Assembly (NCBI GenBank): GCA_009937555.1
Contig: JAACFD010000050.1
Coordinates: forward strand, 1-10,411
DNA from: Chlamydiales bacterium
Lineage (GTDB): Bacteria > Chlamydiota > Chlamydiia > Chlamydiales > JAACFD01
Direction of reading: 5' to 3'
DNA: 10,411 nt
Part shown: positions 1-6,373 of the stretch, piece by piece
Position numbering within the stretch: position 1 is the first letter of the stretch
How the letters are laid out: each line of letters opens with the position of its first letter
Notes under the pieces: model-generated
What the model was told of the DNA's origin: nothing
Seen by the model: only the letters and a program-made list of their open reading frames with translations
Database searches by the model: none
Made by a program: the position numbers and the translations under genes

Positions 1-278
1 AGCAGGCTGTAGGCTTTATGCAAAACTTTGAAGTGTTTCAAGACATTTTATTTTGCTACCTTTCTTTTTATAGAGATGCTCAGGTACTTAAACATACAAA
101 AGACCCCTCTCTTTGTATCAATCATGACTTTTCTAAGCGCATCTTAGATGAAGTCAACAAAGAGCATATAGAAGAGAAGTTTCAACAAGCTAGTGAAAGA
201 GCTTCAAAGGTTTTACTAGCATTTCAACGATCTATCAAACCTTTTAGTTGTCTTGAGTATTTACTACTCAGTAGTTAA
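1..278 (+). CDS. holB: DNA polymerase III subunit delta' C-terminal end (partial)
   Basis: The frame is open to the left edge, so the Met codon at 18 is probably internal and about 92 C-terminal residues are visible. They fit the helical C-terminal domain of the clamp-loader delta' subunit: an aromatic-rich helix (FCYLSFYRDAQVLK) that matches the family's 'wyRDlLllk' segment, a short 'IN.D' turn, then a helix ending in LLAFQRSIKPFSCLEYLLL. That ending corresponds to the family's closing 'l.rNvNp.laLE.LLl' pattern. In the clamp-loader complex delta' helps load the beta clamp onto primed DNA in the cytoplasm. The ATPase-like and zinc-binding parts lie outside the window, so the identification depends on the C-terminal pattern alone. 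The gene ends 127 bases before the next gene and is probably not part of that operon. Confidence 0.68.
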   Translation, partial: QAVGFMQNFEVFQDILFCYLSFYRDAQVLKHTKDPSLCINHDFSKRILDEVNKEHIEEKFQQASERASKVLLAFQRSIKPFSCLEYLLLSS

Positions 279-405
279 ATGTGATAGTAGCTTAAGGCTA
301 TCTAGTACTTGTACTAATATAAAATAGCTGATAGCTTTAGAGCTTATCATCTTAGGGTATCTTACCCCTTATAACATAAGAATCTACTTAACAAAGGGTT
401 ATTAT
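279..405. other. Intergenic region with two small hairpins ahead of the crotonase operon
   Basis: This 127-base AT-rich gap holds a perfect 6-bp inverted repeat, TAGTAC-TT-GTACTA, at 303-316 and a perfect 5-bp one, GGGTA-TCT-TACCC, at 355-367. Neither is followed by a T-run, so neither is a convincing intrinsic terminator for the upstream gene. A TATAAC at 370-375 could be a -10 box for the operon that starts at 406, but no good -35 sits at the right distance (TTATCA at 344-349 is 20 bases away). The AAAGGG at 393-398 is a modest ribosome-binding site for the ATG at 406. Confidence 0.35.
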
Positions 406-1188
406 ATGGGAGAGTCTTTATTAGTTTCTAAAGATGCAGGGGTAGTAACCCTTTCTTTTAACCGACCACAAGCACTCAATGCACTTAATCTTGATATGAT
501 GCAAGAAATTCATCACCAACTAGAAAAGCTAATAAAAGCTCCTCCTTCACTGCTTATTATAAAAGGAGAAGGACAGAACTTTATGTCTGGAGGAGATGTG
601 AAATTATTTGCTTCTACCCTAGGACAAAATAAAGATGTAGTGATGCAAAATTTTTCATCTCATCTCAATATTATTTCACAGATTACTACTATGATTTCAG
701 GCTTAAGTTGTCCTACTATTGCAGTTATTGAAGGGGTATGTGCAGGTTATGGTATATCGCTTGCCTTAGCTTGTGATTTTGCTATTTGTGATGAAAAAGC
801 AAAATTTTTCCCTGCTTATGCGCAGATGGGATTAACTCCAGACGGAGGAGCCAGCTATTTTGCTATAAGAAAATTGGGCTATAAAAAAGCTATGAGTTTA
901 TACCTACAATCAGAAGGTTTAAATGCAAAGCAAGCAGAGAACTGGGGCTTGATTGATCAAGTTATTAACTCAAACAGCTTTCAAGAGGGTGTTGACAGCT
1001 TTCAAAAAAGTATACAGAAAATACCTGCCGCTATTTTCTCAAAAACTAAGGCTTTATTGCTTGCCTCTGAAAAACATTCACTAAAAGAGCAGTGCGAGCT
1101 TGAGGCAAAAGCTTTTTGCGAAAGCATCACTTCAGAAGATTTTGCAGCAAGAGCTCAGGCATTTATGAGCAAAAGTGCATCTAAATAG
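406..1188 (+). CDS. Enoyl-CoA hydratase/isomerase (crotonase) family protein, isomerase-like active site
   Basis: This 260-aa protein covers the whole crotonase fold at its usual length. Visible hallmarks are NRPQALNALN (19-28), the first oxyanion-hole loop MSGGDVK (60-66), the second CAGYG loop (112-116) and the C-terminal helix region. Family alignment by eye puts Ser118 and Tyr138 where hydratases have the two catalytic glutamates (Glu144 and Glu164 of mitochondrial enoyl-CoA hydratase). Asp146 in GLTPDGG instead matches the catalytic aspartate of PaaG-type isomerases. I therefore infer an acyl-CoA double-bond isomerase or a related reaction, not a standard hydratase. It is the first gene of a three-gene cluster; the next gene starts 20 bases later behind a strong ribosome-binding site. 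The substrate is unknown. Family assignment is secure; the exact reaction is not. Confidence 0.9.
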   Translation: MGESLLVSKDAGVVTLSFNRPQALNALNLDMMQEIHHQLEKLIKAPPSLLIIKGEGQNFMSGGDVKLFASTLGQNKDVVMQNFSSHLNIISQITTMISGLSCPTIAVIEGVCAGYGISLALACDFAICDEKAKFFPAYAQMGLTPDGGASYFAIRKLGYKKAMSLYLQSEGLNAKQAENWGLIDQVINSNSFQEGVDSFQKSIQKIPAAIFSKTKALLLASEKHSLKEQCELEAKAFCESITSEDFAARAQAFMSKSASK

Positions 1189-1195
1189 AAATAGT

Positions 1196-1202
1196 AAAGG
1201 AG
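1196..1202 (+). promoter_or_regulatory. Strong ribosome-binding site of the SDR gene
   Basis: AAAGGAG lies six bases before the ATG at 1209 and fixes that start. It is the best Shine-Dalgarno match in the cluster; the hydrolase gene that follows has only AAGAAG ahead of its ATG. Confidence 0.75.
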
Positions 1203-1208
1203 AAAATT

Positions 1209-2027
1209 ATGGGAACACTAGATGGGAAAGTAGCTGTTATTTCAGGTGCATCAAGAGGTATTGGACGTGCAACGGCTATTAAGCTTGCTTCAGAAGGAGC
1301 AAACATTGCAATACTTGCTAAGACAAGTCAAGCTCATCCTACTTTACCAGGGACGATTCACACTGTTGCAAAGGAAGTAGAAGAGCACGGAGTAAAAGCC
1401 CTGCCAATAGTCTGTGATATACGATTTGAAGAGCATGTGCAGCAAGCAGTAGATGAGATAGAAAAAGAGTGGGGCAGAATTGATATTTTGATTAACAACG
1501 CCTCAGCTATCTCATTAACTAATACAGAATCAACAGAAATGAAGCGTTATGATCTTATGCACCAGGTGAATGCAAGAGGAACGTTTTTGCTGTCAAAACT
1601 CTCTCAGCATTTACTAGAAAAATCAGATAATGCACATATCATTAACCTAGCACCTCCTTTAAATATGGATCCTAAATGGTTTAAAAACCATCTAGCTTAT
1701 ACCATGGCTAAATATGGCATGAGTATGTGTGTGCTGGGTATGGCTGAAGAGTTTAAAAGCAAGGGGATTGCAGTGAATGCCCTCTGGCCTAAAACAGGAA
1801 TTGCTACAGCTGCCATAGAGATGTTAGCGGGAAAAGAAGGACTTCAAGCTTGTCGTAAACCTGAGATTATAGCGGATGCTATTTCACTACTTGTCTGTAA
1901 AAAATCTCAAAGCTGTACAGGAAACTTCTTTATAGATGAAGAATTCTTAACAGCAGAGGGAATAGCTGACTTTGATCAATATGCTATAAACCCTAAAGTT
2001 AAGTTATTAGAAGACTTTTTTATTTAA
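1209..2027 (+). CDS. HSDL2-type short-chain dehydrogenase/reductase
   Basis: This 272-aa SDR closely resembles the catalytic half of hydroxysteroid dehydrogenase-like protein 2 (HSDL2) and its bacterial relatives. It has the Rossmann nucleotide motif SGASRGIG (12-19), the HSDL2-type AKTSQAHPTLPGTI (37-50), NNASAISLTNT (96-106), NARGT with the conserved Asn121, YTMAKYGMS (Tyr164, Lys168), AVNALWPKTGIATAA and TGNFFIDE near the end. The C-terminal SCP2 lipid-transfer domain of animal HSDL2 is absent, as in many bacterial forms. The catalytic serine expected before the Tyr appears to be Ala148: the sequence reads NLAPPLN where HSDL2 proteins have ISPPLN. Either the enzyme is impaired or another residue takes the role. 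The substrate is unknown; its neighbours point to lipid or acyl-CoA chemistry, with NAD(P)(H) as likely cofactor. Confidence 0.92.
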   Translation: MGTLDGKVAVISGASRGIGRATAIKLASEGANIAILAKTSQAHPTLPGTIHTVAKEVEEHGVKALPIVCDIRFEEHVQQAVDEIEKEWGRIDILINNASAISLTNTESTEMKRYDLMHQVNARGTFLLSKLSQHLLEKSDNAHIINLAPPLNMDPKWFKNHLAYTMAKYGMSMCVLGMAEEFKSKGIAVNALWPKTGIATAAIEMLAGKEGLQACRKPEIIADAISLLVCKKSQSCTGNFFIDEEFLTAEGIADFDQYAINPKVKLLEDFFI

Positions 2028-2033
2028 GAAGCT

Positions 2034-2867
2034 ATGGATTATTTAGAAGAGTTTGGCCAAAAGGGATCCTTACTTCATTTTGCACATGGAAATGCCTTTC
2101 CTCCTAGGGCTTATCTTTCCTACCTTAATCTGCTATCTGAGAATTACCATGTAATCTCTCATAAGTTTCGCTGTCTAAATACCTCTACTCCTCCTAGACA
2201 TTTCTGGTCATGGGAGGATATTTTAGATGATTGGGAGCGTTTTTTTGATGCAGGAAAGTTTGGAAAACTCCTCTCTGTTGGACATTCTATGGGAGGTATT
2301 TTAAGTTTAAAGCTGGCTGCAAGAAGACCTGAGTTTTTTTCAGCACTAGTTTTGATGGACCCTTTATTTCTTAACTCTTTTCAATGCGCTATGTGGCGAC
2401 TTTTAAAAGCTATGAGAATCTCTGAGCACTTTTATTTGCCAGCGGTTCAAGCAAAAAAAAGGAAGCGTAACTTTTTATCTAGGCAAAACATGTTTGAGCA
2501 CTATAGAAAGAAGAAAGTCTTTCATAACTTCTCAGACCATGATTTGCACCTTTACATAGAAGCTATTGCAGCTGAAAAAGAAGATGAGATAGAGTTGAAT
2601 TTCTCTCCTTACTGGGAAGCTAGGATCTACAAAACCTACCCTCATATTTCATGGAAGAGTTTGCTTAAAGTGGATATTCCTATTCTTATTATCTCTGGGG
2701 AAGAGTCAGATGTGTTTTCAAGCTTATCAAAACAGTTTGTAAACAAAAAATGTCCCCACATACATTTTAGATCCATAAAAAATGCAGGGCATTTACTTCC
2801 AATGGAAAGACCGGAGGAAGTAGCTAAAATTACTTTAGATTTTTTAAAAGAGCTTAATCTGGCCTAG
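2034..2867 (+). CDS. Alpha/beta hydrolase
   Basis: This 277-aa protein has a complete alpha/beta-hydrolase layout. The oxyanion HGN motif is at 18-20, the nucleophile elbow GHSMGG at 83-88 gives Ser85, the likely acid is Asp226 in SGEESD after the strand IPILII, and NAGH gives His253. A Lys/Arg-rich lid-like insert (about 135-165, with KKRKR) separates the core strands. No signal peptide is visible, so it should be cytoplasmic. The start is six bases after the SDR stop, implying cotranscription and probably translational coupling. It may be a thioesterase or esterase acting on the product of the two upstream enzymes; that is inferred from context only. Its 3' end overlaps the convergent gene by 14 bases. 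Confidence 0.85.
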   Translation: MDYLEEFGQKGSLLHFAHGNAFPPRAYLSYLNLLSENYHVISHKFRCLNTSTPPRHFWSWEDILDDWERFFDAGKFGKLLSVGHSMGGILSLKLAARRPEFFSALVLMDPLFLNSFQCAMWRLLKAMRISEHFYLPAVQAKKRKRNFLSRQNMFEHYRKKKVFHNFSDHDLHLYIEAIAAEKEDEIELNFSPYWEARIYKTYPHISWKSLLKVDIPILIISGEESDVFSSLSKQFVNKKCPHIHFRSIKNAGHLLPMERPEEVAKITLDFLKELNLA

Positions 2868-3237
2868 AGTTAGGTAGTCCATTTTCATCGATTACCTCCT
2901 TTAAAGCTGGGCCAGTAATTGATCCAGTAGAAGCACTGTTGAAGTTAACTTCATAAGTTATCTCCTTGGTATTATGAGTTGTTGGCATATTACGTATCAA
3001 TTCTAGTTCTGCTTGGTTATGTGCAGTTTCAGTTGAAGAAGAAAATCCAAGAGTGTTTTCATCTGGACCACCAAAGCGATCGCCTATAACATGTCCTCTT
3101 ACTGGAGGTGTGTGTACTGTTTCAGAAAGTTCTTTTAGAGTTTGCTCAGCTTCATTTAGTTTGTCTCCATCTCCACTATCTCCCAGATCTCCAAAGCCGT
3201 AACCTTTGCCTGCATCTCCATTTATTCCATCACCCAT
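2854..3237 (-). CDS. Small Gly/Asp-rich hypothetical protein downstream of the SycD-like chaperone
   Basis: I do not recognise this 127-aa protein. Ten of its first 25 residues are glycine and several of the others are Asp (GDGINGDAGKGYGFGDLGDSGDGD), giving a flexible acidic N-terminus. The remainder is polar and Thr/Glu/Asn-rich with little hydrophobic core, no transmembrane segment and no signal peptide. The start is well placed: the chaperone gene ends seven bases upstream, and TAGGTG, which includes that stop codon, forms a ribosome-binding site four bases before the ATG. This implies translational coupling to the chaperone. A disordered polar protein beside a type III chaperone could be a secreted substrate or a co-factor, but no sequence motif proves it. 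The 3' end overlaps the hydrolase gene by 14 bases. Confidence 0.68.
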   Translation of the reverse strand: MGDGINGDAGKGYGFGDLGDSGDGDKLNEAEQTLKELSETVHTPPVRGHVIGDRFGGPDENTLGFSSSTETAHNQAELELIRNMPTTHNTKEITYEVNFNSASTGSITGPALKEVIDENGLPNSRPD

Positions 3238-3244
3238 GCTGCAC

Positions 3245-3991
3245 CTACTTTAAGTTGGATTCAAGTTTTATTTTTAGCGCAACGCAATAGGCTCTTAGAT
3301 CATCTATTTCGTCACAATTATTCATTTTGACTAGAGCAAGATCAAGAAAGTGCTTAAGCACTACTAGATCTTCACCCAGTTTTGATAGACATTCAGCATA
3401 GTAAACGTAGACGTAAGGATTATCAGGAGCTAAGTCCATAGCGCGAAAGTAACTATCACAAGCCCTTGTATAGTCTTTAAAGCCCATTTGGCGAGTTAAG
3501 CCAAGACCAATCCAGTAATCAGGATTGCTGTTATCCCAGGCAATTAAAGCCGTAAATGCAGCGGCTGCATCATCAAACTTTTTTGCTTTGTATATTTCAG
3601 TTGCAGCAGTATAAAGCTGCACCATTAGCTCATCTGGCCACTCAAAATCTCTAGCTATATTGCCTATGACATCTTTTTTCTTAGCAGGGTCATCAGCAAA
3701 AGAGCGATCCCAAAGATCATTGCTGAGTCTTAGGTAAAAGGAGGACTGTTCGTAGGCTTTTGGAATGTGTTCCTTACAGTGAGACAGAAGGGCGTGCCAC
3801 CCATACTTAAGAACAGTTTTGAACTTTAAAGCATCATCAAACTTGGCTTTTTTAAGACGTTCAATTCGCTGCTCTTTACTCTCAAGCTCGCTTTCAGGAA
3901 GTTTTTTAGCATCTTCTTTTGCCTCTTCTTTACAGTAGGCATTAAGCTGTGCTTCAAATTCATCCCAATCAACTGATGAAGGTGTGCTCAT
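3245..3991 (-). CDS. SycD/LcrH-like tetratricopeptide type III secretion chaperone
   Basis: This 248-aa protein has an N-terminal charged helical region (about 8-55, rich in Glu and Lys) and a C-terminal block of about three TPR units (roughly 123-153, 157-190, 191-222). The block contains AAAAFTALIAWDNSNPDYWIG, split across the first two units, then YFRAMDLAPDNPYVY and YYAECLSKLG. The order 'A..F..L...D...P.YW.GLG...Q.....Y..A...Y..A..L.P..P' is that of SycD/LcrH class II chaperones, which keep translocators or other secreted proteins soluble in the cytoplasm. Chlamydial members are longer than the ~165-aa Yersinia protein, which fits. An in-frame TTG at 4036 would add 15 residues, but the ATG at 3991 follows AAAGGAA at a suitable spacing and is preferred. 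It lies between an LRR protein gene and a small Gly-rich protein gene, both possible clients. Confidence 0.8.
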   Translation of the reverse strand: MSTPSSVDWDEFEAQLNAYCKEEAKEDAKKLPESELESKEQRIERLKKAKFDDALKFKTVLKYGWHALLSHCKEHIPKAYEQSSFYLRLSNDLWDRSFADDPAKKKDVIGNIARDFEWPDELMVQLYTAATEIYKAKKFDDAAAAFTALIAWDNSNPDYWIGLGLTRQMGFKDYTRACDSYFRAMDLAPDNPYVYVYYAECLSKLGEDLVVLKHFLDLALVKMNNCDEIDDLRAYCVALKIKLESNLK

Positions 3992-4021
3992 AGTAGTGCT
4001 TTCCTTTGCTATAGGTCTTGA

Positions 4022-4037
4022 TTTGCTGTATAGCAAA
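4022..4037. promoter_or_regulatory. Perfect inverted repeat between the LRR and chaperone genes
   Basis: TTTGCT-GTAT-AGCAAA is a perfect 6-bp palindrome with a 4-base loop in the 71-base gap between the LRR stop and the chaperone ATG. There is no T-run after it on either strand, so it is not a clear terminator. It could be an operator, an RNA processing hairpin in a shared transcript, or chance in AT-rich DNA. It overlaps the alternative TTG start of the chaperone, a further reason to doubt that start. Confidence 0.3.
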
Positions 4038-4062
4038 CAGACCCAAGCAAAACAAGCTTTTT

Positions 4063-6168
4063 CTAGATACTAGCTCTATCACTCAAAGGTGGAAAATCAA
4101 AATTACATAGTGAGAATACAAAACTGCCCAATCGATAGGAAAAGCGTGAGAAACTTTCACCATCTACCATAATACTTCTTGCTGAAAGAGTAGGGAGTAG
4201 GAAGTGTTCAGTTTCTTTTTTCCAGTTTAAGCAGGCAAAAGAGATAAAGCTTTCAAGGTGAGTTAAAAAGTTAGGGGTCGCATCTTTCATTACAGCAGCT
4301 TCATTCAAATCTATGTTGTCACAACCCGCTATATTCAAATGCTTTACTTGACTTAGCTTGTTATTAATGCGAAGTAATGAGTTGAAAGTCAGCTTATCAC
4401 AGAAAGATATATTCAGTGCTATTAGTGACTTAAGGCCTCCCATCTTACTAAAGATATCATCAGTTAAGTGGGGGTTGTGAGAAATTTTTAAGTACTTTAG
4501 CTTATTCAAAAAGCGAATGAATAAGAAACCTTCTGCTGATAGCTTACTACAGCTTCCAAAGTTTAAGTACTCTAATGACCTTAGATTAAAACAGATGGCT
4601 TTAGCTAAATCATTATCCATTGAGCTACCCATCATATCTAAATAGTTTAGTTTTGAAAAATTACCCTCTTTAATAAGGCTTTTTAGGGTTTCAGCTTTAA
4701 AAGCTCTGCATGAAGATATATCTAACTTCTCTAACTTAGGTAATTGAGATAAGCCTCGTAAAGTACAATCAGAGAGTTTAACAAAACCTTGGAGACTTAC
4801 GCTTTTTAACTGAGTACATGAGTGTAGCATTGCATCAAAATCACCATCTCTAATTAAAGGGTGGCATGTGGTGAAGTTGAATGAGAAAGTTCTCAAAGAC
4901 TTTAGGCTAGATAGGAAAGCTAGAGAAGGGAGTGTAAGCTCTTCTTCTATTTCTGGGTGCTTACTTTTAAAAGAACCATTAACTAAATGACAGTCATTCA
5001 ATTGTAAATTTTCCAGACTGGAAATAGCTGAGATATCGGGTAGATTACGATCCCTTACATAAGTATTACTGATATCAAGAGATTTGAGCTTCTCTAGTCT
5101 AGGTAGAGCAATGAATGTCCTGTCATTGATTCGGTAACAGTAGCTAAGGTCTACATGTTCTAAGTTTGGGCATGCAGAGATAATAAGTTCCATATCTGCA
5201 TCATTAAGACTGTCTCTAAGATATCTTGGAACTGTCAAAGATAGCTTTTCAGCTCCTTCTGCTATAATAGACTCTAGCCATGCTTGCTTATTCAGAGAAA
5301 ATGCAGTGTCGGCAATTTTCCCAATGCTTTCTTTACCCTCAATTTTAACATGATTAGTGCTTAGTAAAAGAGAAGTCTCCCTAAGCTTTTCAGAAAACTC
5401 TGAAGCTTCAGGGGGTAAGTTGTTCCAAAGCTCAGTTACAATGTTATGTAAGTTTGTTATTCTACTGACAAGTTGTAAATTCTTAGGTGTAGCTCCTTGC
5501 TGTATTAACCTTTCTTTAAATGCTGGAGTATTGAAATTTCTAATCACTGTTTCACTTTGCTGAAGGAATAAAGTAGTAAGCTGAAGCCATATTTTTTCAG
5601 ATAGTTTTTTAGATCCATGCGATGGGGAAAGCATTCTAAGAGTATCCATGCAAAGTTCCCAATAACTAGAGTGAGCTAAAGTAGGCAACACGCAGCGAGA
5701 GTAGTCTGTAGTTAGACCTTTGCTTAATTGACTTAGGATGTGGTCACTTAACTCAGTAAATACTCTATCAAGCTCAATAGAACCCTCTACTAAGGAAGGG
5801 ATACCCATATCTTTCATTAACTTATAGGCTGTACATAGAGAATTTATACGAGATAGCGTTTTAGTTTGGGAGTAGTCTAAATCATCTTGTCTCATAATAT
5901 TCTGATATACGGCAACACAACTTGATGTAAGTTTTGAAGTTGTAACAAATGATGCACAGTGTTGGATTTGCTGAGAGCGTTGAAGTAATTTTTCTAACTG
6001 CGCAGCCTCTCTTGGCTTGGCAGTACTAATAGCTTTTGCTAAGTTCTTTACAGCTTTAGGTAAAAAGACTGGTACCTCACCGCCTGTAGATCTAAGCACG
6101 CTAGCTTTTGAAGCTAGATGAGGCTCATCATAGCTAGGATGACTGCAGGTAGAAATAGAAGAGCACAT
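4063..6168 (-). CDS. Leucine-rich-repeat protein (AMN1/FBXL-like), candidate type III effector
   Basis: The protein is about 701 aa. Residues 1-310 are helical with no domain I recognise. About 325-630 form a run of cysteine-type leucine-rich repeats like those of eukaryotic AMN1 and FBXL proteins: CPNLEHVDLSYCYRINDRTF, LEKLKSLDISNTYVRD, LPKLEKLDISSCRAFKAETL, LRSLEYLNFGSCSKLSAEGF, LKSLIALNISFCDKLTFNSL and VKHLNIAGCDNID. A capping tail of about 70 residues follows. There is no signal peptide or membrane segment, and the Ser/Cys-rich N-terminus (MCSSISTCSHPSYDEP) is compatible with a type III signal. A GTG at 6201 would add 11 residues, but the ATG at 6168 has GAGGG nine bases upstream and the GTG has no ribosome-binding site. 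LRRs of this kind bind proteins; the host or bacterial partner is unknown. I see no clear F-box. The gene lies just upstream of the chaperone gene on the same strand. Confidence 0.85.
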   Translation of the reverse strand: MCSSISTCSHPSYDEPHLASKASVLRSTGGEVPVFLPKAVKNLAKAISTAKPREAAQLEKLLQRSQQIQHCASFVTTSKLTSSCVAVYQNIMRQDDLDYSQTKTLSRINSLCTAYKLMKDMGIPSLVEGSIELDRVFTELSDHILSQLSKGLTTDYSRCVLPTLAHSSYWELCMDTLRMLSPSHGSKKLSEKIWLQLTTLFLQQSETVIRNFNTPAFKERLIQQGATPKNLQLVSRITNLHNIVTELWNNLPPEASEFSEKLRETSLLLSTNHVKIEGKESIGKIADTAFSLNKQAWLESIIAEGAEKLSLTVPRYLRDSLNDADMELIISACPNLEHVDLSYCYRINDRTFIALPRLEKLKSLDISNTYVRDRNLPDISAISSLENLQLNDCHLVNGSFKSKHPEIEEELTLPSLAFLSSLKSLRTFSFNFTTCHPLIRDGDFDAMLHSCTQLKSVSLQGFVKLSDCTLRGLSQLPKLEKLDISSCRAFKAETLKSLIKEGNFSKLNYLDMMGSSMDNDLAKAICFNLRSLEYLNFGSCSKLSAEGFLFIRFLNKLKYLKISHNPHLTDDIFSKMGGLKSLIALNISFCDKLTFNSLLRINNKLSQVKHLNIAGCDNIDLNEAAVMKDATPNFLTHLESFISFACLNWKKETEHFLLPTLSARSIMVDGESFSRFSYRLGSFVFSLCNFDFPPLSDRASI

Positions 6169-6249
6169 AGATAAATTCCCTCGTTTTGCTTTAATTGCCA
6201 CGGATTTTAAAACAAAAGAGTGAACTTATGATTAATCTCTGATTAAAGG

Positions 6250-6279
6250 ATTATAAAGGTAAATTTTCACTTAAGTAAA
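6250..6279 (-). promoter_or_regulatory. Candidate sigma-70 promoter for the LRR gene
   Basis: On the minus strand a perfect -10 box TATAAT (6250-6255) follows TTTACT (6274-6279, four of six matches to TTGACA) after 18 bases. Transcription would begin near 6243 and leave a leader of about 75 bases before the ATG at 6168. The 8-bp inverted repeat AGGTAAAT/ATTTACCT brackets the -35 box and could be an operator. The promoter is read from consensus only. Confidence 0.5.
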
Positions 6280-6327
6280 TTAACTATTTATTTACCTAGC
6301 TCTAACCTTTGCTTTAAGAAACTTCGC

Positions 6328-6362
6328 TATAATCAGCTTAGTTAACAGAGTAAACTAAGCTG
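6328..6362 (+). promoter_or_regulatory. TATAAT box followed at once by a perfect 10-bp stem-loop
   Basis: TATAAT at 6328-6333 abuts an inverted repeat with arms CAGCTTAGTT (6334-6343) and AACTAAGCTG (6353-6362) and a 9-base loop. No good -35 lies 16-18 bases upstream, so the promoter is uncertain. If it is used, the repeat lies at the start of the transcript and its 3' arm ends 11 bases before the small ORF at 6374. It could be an operator, a 5' stabilising or regulatory hairpin, or, read the other way, a 3' end structure for the 383-aa gene's mRNA. There is no T-run after it on either strand. Confidence 0.45.
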
Positions 6363-6373
6363 CGGGTTTAAAA

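Larger units (their letters stand above)
6202..6373. other. Intergenic regulatory region between the LRR gene and a small ORF
   Basis: This AT-rich stretch, part of the ~330-base gap between the two longer minus-strand genes, holds candidate promoters pointing both ways. It also has the inverted pair AGGTAAAT (6257-6264) and ATTTACCT (6290-6297) flanking the LRR -35 box, and the perfect stem-loop at 6334-6362. A 10-base direct repeat, GCTTTAAGAA, occurs at 6311-6320 and again at 6491-6500. No tRNA or known ncRNA pattern is evident. Confidence 0.5.

Noticed and set aside
406..1188. Calling the crotonase a standard enoyl-CoA hydratase
   Set aside because: Both hydratase glutamates appear to be missing and an isomerase-type aspartate is present.
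3108..3290. 60-aa plus-strand ORF spanning the chaperone/Gly-rich gene junction
   Set aside because: It is antisense to two better-supported minus-strand genes, with a Leu/His/Cys-rich composition typical of a shadow frame and no ribosome-binding site.
3992..4036. TTG-initiated 15-residue extension of the chaperone
   Set aside because: It overlaps a palindrome, uses a TTG without a good ribosome-binding site, and a well-placed AAAGGAA precedes the ATG at 3991.
5357..5563. 68-aa plus-strand ORF inside the LRR gene
   Set aside because: It lies wholly antisense to the LRR protein and has no independent signals.
6169..6201. GTG-initiated 11-residue extension of the LRR protein
   Set aside because: No ribosome-binding site before the GTG; GAGGG precedes the ATG at 6168.
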